DNA from: Echinometra lucunter | Lineage: Eukaryota; Echinodermata; Echinoidea; Camarodonta; Echinometridae | DNA length: 64,000 nt | NCBI GenBank assembly: GCA_029962745.1 | Contig: CM057156.1 | Location: forward strand, 27,222,731 to 27,286,730 | Direction: 5' to 3' | In this document: positions 11,701 through 23,700 of the stretch, piece after piece | How the letters are laid out: each line of letters begins with the position of its first letter | Position numbering within the stretch: the first letter of the stretch is position 1 | Notes under the pieces: model-generated | Database searches by the model: none | What the model was told of the DNA's origin: nothing | What the model saw: only the letters and a program-made list of their open reading frames with translations | Translations under genes and position numbers: made by a program

Positions 11701-14700
11701 ATAGTGTATGCAGCTTGCCTGGATCATCAACCATGATTAGATGGATCACTTTAAGTTAACAAATACCCTTTGTATACTGCAGCCCAAATTTGGGGCGCTC
11801 TGAGAGCATTCCAAGAGCAACCCAAATTTGGTGTGCCCCAGTGCATTTATACTGCCATTTATGACCACCGAGCTGCGTGCAGAACTGTTGCACGTACATG
11901 TATATCATTATAATGTCATAAAGGATACGTGCACCAGTTACTCGAAACATGATGACATCAGTTATATCACAGCCTTTAACAAAGGAAAACAATTACGTCA
12001 CCAAGTTCAGACCGCCCTAAAGCACTGCGACCGTTTATACTGAAGTTTGGGCACCCCAGATTGGGAGCACTCCAATATTGGGCACCGCAAAAATGCTTTT
12101 TATACTGGGCATTGGGGTGCCCCTGGACCACTCCCCGGGTGCACCAATTAATGCCCAGTATAAAAGGGATACAAAATGACATTGTAATGCACCTGTCAAT
12201 TGTTTCTCCAGCCCCCGGGTACCCGGGCACTACCGGGGACTTTGGCCCCTCTAAGCTGACAACCCCCCACCGACTTCCCCACTAGGCAGGGCATCTTCGG
12301 CGGTGAATCACCGACTAAGTCCCGGCCCCCATACCACGAGGGAATTTCTAAAATTGCGGACGAAGTCACGGCCCCCATACCACGGAAGAACTTGTCAAAT
12401 CCCGGACCAAGTCCCGGCCCCCATACTAATACCTCTAATGTTGGGAGAAAGTACCCTTTTAACAGTTTTTAAATCAGAATAAAAAGGGTATCAAAATCAG
12501 GAAAATCCTGGAAAATTTTATTTGATTAGGAAATTATGATGTAATCCTCGTTTAGGGTATGAAAATCACTCCTACTTCCATCCTACATTAATTCCCGTTT
12601 AAGGTGCTTTTCAGAAAGTGATTTACGCGGATGATGTACAGGCCTCAATAAGACATATCCCTCCGGGCTCTGATCCAACAGGCTTCATAATTTTTATAAT
12701 TAAAGAATTGGACCAAGGTTAATAAAATATTAATATAAGAAATTATATAGGCCTAGTAATATGAGAAACAATAGGAGAAATACACTGTAATAACCATTTA
12801 TCATCATTTCAATCACAAAGAATGAAATTAAAATAATGAGAAACAAACAACAAACAAGCCAGGAAATGGAAAGGGTCCGGTATGATCGCTGCTGCTACGC
12901 TCGACACTCGACATCAGCGTGAGATGAAAAGAATGCTGGAATGAACTGAAGAATATTTGCTAGTACTTCGCATGGTAAATCCCATCAATATTAATTATCA
13001 AAACATAATTTCTTCTAAACCGTATACCCGTTCAATATATGATACAGGTACGGTAATAATAATTAAAGGCAAGTGTAGGCCTATCTGACAAATCCAAAAC
13101 AGAGGCAAGAACTAGAAAATTTCACAGCTATGCATGCATGTGTGTGACAAGCTCCCACCTACATGTACATCCCCGACGAGATCCCGGCTCAAATTCCCAG
13201 CCCAAATGAACACCATCGGGCTACCGGCGCAGCCCCGTACATGGTCCCCGCCTGGCAGGGATGATTGCACTCGAGCCACTGCCACAACCCCGTACATGTT
13301 CCCCACCGGCAGGGACGCCTGCCTGCACAACCCCCGACGATACATGGCGAGTACCCCAGTAGTGCCCGGGTACCTGGGGGCTGGAGAAACAATTGACAGG
13401 TGCATAACAGCTCACTAAGTTTAATCACATGCGAAAAATTACATTATAAGTCACTCATTTCTTTAAAAGCATTCACATTTTTTTTTTCTTTGTTTTGTTG
13501 GAGGGGCACTATCTTAAAAAATCATAATTCCATTTTAAGTATATTTCCCCGCTGCAAAGATTGGGGGTTTCGGAGCTTGTTTTTGTTTGTTTGTATTTTG
13601 TTTTTGTTTTGTTTTGCTGTAACATTTGGAAACACTCTTTTCAATGAATTCAAATCAACTTAATTTTGACATCTCAAACTGACATTTCAACAAACCACTC
13701 GACATTAAAAATAACACTATTTTTTCAGTGCTGTCTTTTGAAAATTCAGAAGTGAACACTCAAAATAGCAAATATGAAAAAAAAATTAACTGAAATGCTA
13801 TGCCTTAAACCACACTTGAATTCACCGCTCATATGTAGGTCAGTTCTTCAAAATACTTGTGAATTCAAATTATTCTATTTTTATTTGCCTTACCCTGAGG
13901 CCCTTTTACGTCTGCACCTGACTATCGGTACTACAAAATATACTCCTGACTCTGGCTTGAAAAACACACACAAACTTCAAAACTGATATGCAATAAAAAC
14001 AGTACAGGTATTAGGTACATGTGTACATGTATGCGAAATTAACACACAGACTAGAAATTTGAAAATTCTTAAGCCCAAAGATGACATGAAATATGACATA
14101 AAAGAGGCATTATAAAACCAACATGTTAATTAACTAGCAAATTGACCCTGTTCTTAATCAAAGGGTGTGATGCCTGGCTCCTTATGTCCTTCAGAAGGAC
14201 ATTAAATCCCCCTGACAAATTTCCCCCTGAGTTATTGCCATAATATGCTGTTGTCATGGCAATGCAGCTTCCACCACATTAAAAAAAAAATATGTCTTGC
14301 ACATCTTCCCCACAAGACCAAAGTGTAAGCCAAATTTCTTGAGCATTACTCAGTAAATGAGGGAGTAGACTGATCCACAATATTTCCAAGATTTATTGCC
14401 ATATGCTGTTACCATGGCAACGTAGTTTCCGACACGTTCAAAAAATATGTCTTGCACATCTTCACCACAAGACCAATGTGCATGCAAAATTTCATGAGCA
14501 CTGCTCATAAACTGAAGAAGTACATGTAGTAAGATTCGCAAGATTTGCAACGGACCTCCCGATCGTATGCCGATTCCCACATGTACATGGGTATACATGT
14601 ATACCGTACCCCCTGCAAACTTCGTTTGGCAGGGGTACAATGTGTATAAAAATATTTATTAACATTACTACACACACCAAATAAAACAAGACTGGCGTAA

Positions 14701-17700
14701 ACTACGTGTCAACACTAATTCTTATTGGAGATTAAATGATATCCGCGTATGTCAGAGTTATAACCCCTGCCCCCCCCCCCCAAAAAAAGAAGAAAGATAA
14801 GATAATATTTATAACTTCAAACACTACTCTAAAGTCATAGTCCTATATACACTGTAGGGTATGTTATCCATGTGTTAATATGGACTGAACATGAAAGTTA
14901 ACATGGAATTTAAAATGAAAGTTAACATAGTTATCAGACAACCAGCCCAGATGTTTAACATGATATAACCTTGATGGCAAAAACATGGCAAGCTCATCTT
15001 CCAGTCTCTCTCTAATTGATTGCTTTAACAGTTTACATGTCTGGAGTTTAGGAACTAAACACTCCATCATCTCCCTCTTCAGCCTTGTTCATACATGGCA
15101 AGGTAAATCACCTTAAAAAGCATGGCAATGTCATAATATCAGCATATTATAATGCAGATTTTAAAAAATCTGCATCTTACAATATATGCAAAAAACGATA
15201 CATTCATCAATCTTTATTGCAAATAATACCTTCACTCACAAATGATTCACATGTAAAATGGCTTATGAATGTGTTATAGTGCAGTGGCTTTTTAAGTAGT
15301 TTACTATACTCTGTGTGTATAAGGGTTCACAATAAGGCTCACAGAGAATAGATTCATGCAATCATGTAGAAATTGGCTATAATACTTTTTAAGTTGCTTC
15401 ATGACTTGTTCCTGCCCTCAAAGTGATTTCCCACAAAGAACAGTTGACTAACAGACATTTTGAAAATGGAAGCTTTCATTGCATAGTTCTTTACCATGAA
15501 GCATGTTGTACACATATATGCGAGGGCAAAGGGCCATTCATAAAATAATACTCTCCCTCAATTTCCCCCTGGACCCTCCACCACATTAAAAAAAAAATTG
15601 ATTTAGAGATATCTGCTTGACATCTCCCTGGGGAGGGGGAATTTCCTAGAGCTGGTTTTGTCATGATTACTTATCGGCCCCTTCAAATGATCCGAAAGAG
15701 GCGGGGCCTAATTCCATTTGCGTAATGATATCTGCGCATGTGCTTTCCGTCTAGTAAATCTATCATACATGTATGTCTATGATTCAAACAATCTAACGAT
15801 CTGACATCTATTTCCATTTTCACGTGCCTTCTATCTATGTTTGTTTTCAACATACATGTGCATGTATACATCTTTTTAAAATGCTATTATTACATGTACA
15901 TGTATGCCAATATAAACTGATTAATCTTAACATGTAGATTTGGTTGCTTTCCATAGAACATAGTACATGTTAACACGTTTTTAAAAAAATATGTTCCTGA
16001 TTAGATAAATAAAACATTAAGGAAATGAATTTAATACACATGTACATATATAGATGCATACACCTGTGAAGGTCCAATATCAATCTGCATGCACTTACAG
16101 AATTACATTTATAGATGTTAAAAATTCTAAGAAATCATTCCAATAATATCCATCGTTTACATACAATGTAATGCCAAGGAAAGGGTTTTCCTGCAGCACT
16201 GCATTTTCCTTCCTGCCTAGTTCCTGTTTCCACCCACCTTCTTTTATTCTACCTTTATTTGACATGACATCATAGAAATAAAACAGTCTGTAGAAATTTA
16301 GACAAAAAGTTTGATTCTTTTCCTTGAATCGCCCTAAACATAGAACATGTATATTTCATGTGTTTGTATATGGAGGATTTAAAGAATGTATTAGAGTTGT
16401 GAAACTGAGAATTTCTATTAAAGTTCTAAGCATACACATAAAGTGTACCAATACACCAGGTGCACACAGATCATTAATTCACGTCTATGTAGTAGTATGC
16501 AAATATTAACTGCTTTGAGGGGCATGGTTGAAACTATAGCCCAAAATGACTTTGATCAGTGATCACTGTCTCAATTTTATTATACTGTGAGATGACTTGA
16601 TACCCCCTTTTAAGAAAGCTTATTCTCAATTCCAAGTAGCCTCTAGCAGGTATGCACACCAAGTAAGCATAGACTAAACACAAATTTACACTTCATCATT
16701 CATCACCATGTCTCTCTTTACTGCGGCCTATGCCATACACTCATAAACAGGACCTGTGGGGGGGGGGGGGCACAGCGGCACTGAGCTAATATGTGAGGTA
16801 GGGTTGGACAGTTCCTCTGGACATCCGTTTTGATTCTCAACACAAATATGATAAGATGGGAAAATAATTCATGAATGTGAAAGGTTGGAATTGAATTTGT
16901 TTGAAGTTTAGGTACACTTTCATTCAATTCATATTCAAGAAATACTGAAGAAGGATTATCATCACAAATAGTCTTTAAGATAATTCATTTTATCCAGTCA
17001 GAGAGGGCTTTTTGTTCAACAAATGTATAATTTTGTATGAACAAGGAGAATTACAATATGTTACTGTGCCCCCCCCCCCTGCATTCCCAAATTAAATATA
17101 TTAATAAATCATAATAATTTCATTTAGCTTAGTTCAGTTCTTGTTTTAAATGGTACCTATATCCTACAATACAATTTTCATACAAGCTGTACCAATGTTC
17201 ATGATTTGTCTATTTATATCTCATAATGTAAGAGAGAATAAAGTTTCAAGAATCTGCATTCTTCTGTTTTTCTACAAACCTTTGGTTATCCACTAAAAGA
17301 CATGTACAAGGGCAAGCTGACAAAACTGAAAGTAAACAATACACTCAGAAACTGATGCCAATAGTGACAAACCTGGTAAGAAAAATCAATTGTGAGTGTG
17401 TTTCTTTAACATTTATTTTAGAATCTAATTTACTAACTGAATTAATTTGCAGTATGACTGTTCAAATATTTTGCTTTAAATTTCTCTTATACTTTAGAGT
17501 ATACTGTACTAAAATAATCAAAACCCCAAAACTAATACAGGATAGTAATTATGCAGGGAAATGCAGGAAGACTCAACTCAAATGCAATTCTTTAGCTAAA
17601 CTTGTACATGTAATTCTCAATATCTTCAGGGGATATCAGTTTCCACAAATTTGGTTACCTAATGCAATCATTCAATGTGCCATCATTACTCTGCAGATAT

Positions 17701-20700
17701 TTTCTGCAGGCTAAAAAAAATGCATCATCTTCTCTTTTTTTTTTTCTTGCAAATAGGAAATTTTGACGTCGAGCCTCTCACTTGGAAAATGGCTAAATTT
17801 ACTACACTTGGTGCTTTTAAAGCAGGTCACAGCTCTTATGTTGAGGCAAAACATGTTGCGAGAAATGCTTGTTTCGTATTTCTACACTGCCCCTTCGTCC
17901 ATCCTGCCTGCCATGTTCTTTGATACAAAGAATAAACATGCCCCAGAAAGTCAGCTCAGCTGCCTTGCAAGACTTCAAATCATAATAAGCAGACAGTTAC
18001 CTCATCTTTCTCTTTCACTCATCCATTCTCGATTCCTATGTTTCTCTCTCTCTTTTTCCCTCTCTTCCTTTCCTTTTCTGTTCATGCACTCTCTCACACT
18101 CTTCCTCTTTCTCCCTCTCTGCCTTTTTCCAGCCGTCTTCCTCTTTCTCTCTCCTTCTATCCTTTCCTTCCTTCTCTCCTTTTCTGTCTCCCTCTCTCTC
18201 CTTTTCCTTCTGTATCACCCTTCACTATGTACCTATCTGTCTTCATCTCAATCTCTCAATCTCTTTCTTGGTCTCTTTCTTCCTCTCTCCCACTCTCTTT
18301 CCCTCCCTCTCCCTCTCTCTCTGTTTCAAGTCAACGTGTGTATGCCTCCCCCAAAGTGTCGCATTCCTATCTCCTTACCTCCTTTTTAAAGCTTAAATGT
18401 ATCTTAATAATTCCTAATACTTCTTTCTCACTTTCATACCCCCTGAACTTTTATTTTCCTTATTTCCTTTTCATATAATGATTAGATCATGTATAATTTT
18501 CTGTATCATACTTATAAGCACACCTGTGTGCATGGCATTTATACAGTAAATCCATGTTGTACCATATCACCCTTACATGTACCTCTCCTACACACCCCTA
18601 CTCAAAATAGCATGATCATGAATTTACCAAATATACTCAGTCAATAGCTCTCAGCCACATTTAACATTTCAAAGGTAGAAAAAGTGCAAATATATGGCGC
18701 GAAAATGGCACCATTGCATAAATTGATGAAATAATGCAAGTAACCACAGTTATTTGCAACACATCATTTCATCAACCTAATGTATCATAGAATGCAATGA
18801 CTGATCGAGGATGTGGCCAGGCATAGCCACATATCTGCAGGGATGGCATATGCCTGTGGTGAAGGAGGTTGATATACAAGATCAATGGAATTGATTATAT
18901 CACAACTTAAAAACCCGATGATGGAAAACAGCATTGCATCCATCCAATTTACATGTCCATTATTAAGATAATGCACAATGATTAGATAAGAACTTCAAAT
19001 CAGCATTTCAAAGTGAAGTACGCATATAAAAAGACATGCTGATATTTGTTGAATCCATGTACATGTTGTGTGCCCTATAACATAGAAAATAAAATTGACG
19101 AATGAGGTCTGCAAAACAAAGAGACAACATACATGTAATTCACTTGCCATTTGAAATTGAATCTTCTGTCACAATTTCCACTATAAATTTGAATTCTCAA
19201 GCACTTTTCTTCATAAGAAACAGTTTTCATATGTATCAATTTTGAGACACAGCTATAGAATACATAGATACATATACAGTATGTACATTACAAACTTCAA
19301 TCAGGCCCACATGTGCATACTCATGTTGGGAACAGTATGGTATTTTCTATTAGCCTGTTTCTGTGCATGAGTGCTTTCAGCTGAAGATATGAACATACTA
19401 AACATACATGTACTGTTCATTATCCTTACCAGAATTTTTGCAAGCATTCATTCTATTTATCACTTTATCATGAGTAAAATGATTCTATGCAAATGATATT
19501 GGCTCGTATGAAGTTCAAGGATAAGGTCATTTCATTTCATTAACGGACATTTTCATATCACTAAGTCTTCATGTCACGAATTTGGACTCAAAAGCTAGAG
19601 TAATCATAAATTGGTGATAGAATTGAAACCTACATATATGTACATGTAAACATATAATTTACAGTATTTTCATAAGATTGGATGCCCTCTGAAGAGATCT
19701 CTCCATATGTGCGAAACTAACAACACCTACATCATATCAACACCGTTTTTATGAACCGGCAAATCTGCGCACATGCGTAAAAATGTGTGATGAAGAAAAT
19801 GGTTTTTATTACAAACCGTCGAATCATGTTTGAATAGCCAGTGCTTCCTCATTCTGTATCAATGTACATTTCTTTCTCCGGCCCCCGGGTACCCGGGAAC
19901 TACCGGGGTACTCTCTGTGTATCGTCGGGGGTTGTGCAGGCAGACGTTCCAGCCGGCGGGGAATATGTACTTTCTCCCGACATTAGAAGTATGGGGGCCG
20001 GGATTTCGTCTGCGATTTGAGAAATTCCCCCGTGGTATGGGGGTCGGGACTTCGTTCATGATTGAATAGTTCTCCGGTGGTATGGGGGCCGGGACTTAGT
20101 CGGTGATTCGCCGCCGAAGATGCCCAGCCCGGCGGGGAAGTCAGAGGGGAAGTCGGCGGGGGGTTGTCAGCTTAGAGGGGCCGAAATCCCCGGTAGTGCC
20201 CGGGTACCCGGGGGCCGGAGAAACAATTGACAGGCCCATAATATACACCATTAAGTCATAAGCTTTCTTTTAATGCACATATATAATATTGATACATGAA
20301 ATTATGCAAAGAAAGCAATTCCGTTATCCAAGAACACCTACACTACCGCCTAAAGGTTTTGGCATCCGTTTCACTCCGTTTACCGGACCGAACGACGAAC
20401 AGTGAACGGTGAACGGTTCCTCCCCGATCACCGAATATCGGTGCCGCGCCGAAAGCTCACCGCTGGCTCACCGAACGCTCACCGCGTTATTCTCGGTTCA
20501 CAACCGATGCGTGTGCTGAATCTACGAGCGCGCATCTCTCTTCAACTCTCGAAGGTCGCGTGCACTATTAAAACAGAAATGCATTGTGACGGCATAATAG
20601 CTAAGTTTACAAGCTGTGCGGATCGCGCGCCATTGTTTATGACCTGATTAAATGGCTTGAACGATCGTATGCTGTGCACGCGGCATAAGATTGTGAGTTT

Positions 20701-23700
20701 CACGATGCAAGCGCACATGTACGATTTTTCTTTTGTTTCGTACACATTTTGTCAGACGTGCGATTTATCGAGACTGTTAAAATTTATTTTAAAAAAAACA
20801 ATAATAAATTCATGTAATGTTCATACTCAGACTCAAACATGCATCACCTTGATATCACTGTTTCAGAACATAAACACTCATTCAAAACAAAAAACAAAAC
20901 AAAACGAAACAAAACAAAACAACATGCATTACCTGTACGTCTACTGTATTTTTGTTATTTACTTAATTTGAGATATATCTCCTTTTCTTTCTACGCATAC
21001 AGGTACGAGACACAGAACTAGAAAAGATATTTCAGTTCGTTGGTACGAGACCCAAGAGCTTCAAAACGAACCGAGTCACTCAATGGCCATTTTGTTACTA
21101 TTGTGCATGCTTTACTTTCCTTGTTCTTTTTTGTTTCTTACCATGTTAATTAATTATATATGTTTCAGAAATTTTCAAACGATAGTAATTACACAGGGCG
21201 GATCCAAGATTTATGGGGATGGGGTGACACAGTCACTAACCTTAAAATTTTTGGCAAGCTTACAAAGACGGTCGACAGTGTCAGATGCATTGATCGGCTA
21301 TTTCCCATAACGGAAGAGCACCTAGCATGCTTAAGATGGCCCTAAGCAAAGCTTCACAAACTGTTTTTATAACAAGTGTGAGCAATCGTCGTCCGGGGGA
21401 GGGGGGGGGGGGGGGGCGGGGGGCCGGCTGAGCGCACCCCTACCAACCCGCAGATCCGTCACTGTCAATTGCACGATGTCTACGAAAAATTGTTTTGACA
21501 TGTTCACGCTCAGGACTAGATAGCCGCTAGCATACTCTACACATTCTAATTCTAACATACTGACAGTCCATTTCTGAAGTGCCAACTTTATCATTCGTAA
21601 AGTAAAGATTGGACAGAGACTTTTTCATTATCAACTTATTGCAAATAAGTTTCGTATTCTAATCATTTGCAAATATGTTTTTTTCAAGACATGTATGTAC
21701 TTACCGCACGTCATCTTTTTTTTTCACCAAACGTAAGAGAGAGTCGGTCATCCCTAGCTTTCGTATCCAGGTAGATTCGGCCATCTCTAGCGTTCTCATC
21801 CAGTTCTCTCATGCATGGCTCCACTTCGTTTTTCAAAATCAGTTTGCTTACATCCATGTGTGCATGCTTGCTTATCAAATCAGCTTCACATATTTTTGTT
21901 TCAACTACGAGAATTCAACATGTGTTTACTTTAATATATTACGCAGTGTCAGAAATTGTGCATGTTGGGTGTGTACTTCGGCAACAAAATGGGTTAGAAT
22001 ATATCATTCTGAACAAAACAATTTATAGAAAAAAATCCGTGAAGGCAGGGTATTTTGTTAGGGCGGCAAGATTTACGTTAAAAAAAAAAACAGAACCCGT
22101 TCATAGCTAACTCAATTTTTCCATATCGTTCTTTCTACTTTAGTCTTTTTCTACCCCCTTCCTTTTTGGTAATTAAAAAAAAAAATCATAGGAGGCGGTT
22201 CCACCTGCCCCCATGTAGCACCACCCTGTCTTTAGATATACGATGTTGAGAGAAAGAAAGAGAGAGAGAGAGAGAGAAATTGTCGACTCGAATGTTTTCC
22301 ATACATATTAAGAATTAGGCTGACGTGCTGAAGCTGTGATTTTGAACACAAGGCACAGAACAAGACAGTCATCAGTGGAAAAAAAGGTAAGGGGTAGAAA
22401 AAGGGCTTACAAAAGAAGAAAAAACAGGCCCATATTATTAGTATTTTATTTGACAAAGACTCAAACATATGCAAAGTAAACTTGTGGGAATAACAGAGGT
22501 AGGAAGGGGTTAGGTATAAAGTTAACCGATCATTATGACTCGAAGCCGGTAATTCTTCAAATATTTCTCTTTCCATGTCATGAATAAAATCTAACTTTAA
22601 GAGTGTGGCTCGTCATCTGCGAGTACATGTATATGAGCTTATCTAAATCGGGGGGGGGGGGGGGTACTCAGATTTGGAACGGACGGGGTGTCCTACTGGA
22701 AGAAAGGAATACGCATTGTTAGGAATTTTGCATGCCCGGTTTTTCAGTTGGGGGGGGGGGGGGGAACATGTTAACACATTGCCCACTGGTGGTCCCTGTG
22801 CAAAACCTACATGTAATGTAATTCCGGCACAAAACCATACCCCATGTTTGGGGATTTCTTAGATTCTTAGAAAAGCGACTTAACTATACATGGATAGGAT
22901 AGCGGCATTCACCCCCGCTAGGCCCCCACAGACCTGAGTATTAAAGGAGTAGACATACCCCATTCCTCCCCTTCCCCCCCCCAAAAAAAAACCCCATAAT
23001 ACATGTAAAATTAAAAAATAAAAAACAAAAATGTAAAAGAAATATCGTTCAGGGCGTATCTTTGAATCATAGTATGAAGGAAAGCAGTCTAGAACTACCA
23101 CCTTATCTTCGGTTTATTGAAGATTGGACAGCAAATTCGTCTTTATGGAATTAGTGTCGAGCATTTTACAGTGTTATTGTGAGCATTATTATTTTTCAAC
23201 ATATACTTACCGCACGTCATCGGTTTGTATTTTTATCAAACGTAGCTAGAGTCGGTCATAACTTTCACATCCAGGTCTTTCATCCATGGTGTCGCTTTGT
23301 TGTTCTTGCTTATAATTTAAATCAGCTTTATATTGTTGTGTTTCAGCTGTAATTCAATATAAGTTAACATTTGTTTACTTTGTAATACAGTTTTTTTTTT
23401 ACCAGGGGCGCCGCCGGTGTATTTTGATACGGGGATGGGGGAGGGGAAGATGACCAAAGTGAGTTACGTTTTGAATTAAAACAGAAATAGAGATACGTGT
23501 ATGATATAGTTGAATGATACCTCTCTTTTCCCCACATCATTCTTTGTTTTTTATCCTCTTTTTTCTTTTCATTTTGGTCACTCGAAAAAAAAAAATAGGG
23601 CCGTTGCCCCCTGCCCCCTTTAGCGTCGCCTATGTTTTCGACGAAATAAGATCAAATTGAAATAAAGAAAAAAAATTAGACCGAATGTTTTCAAATCATG

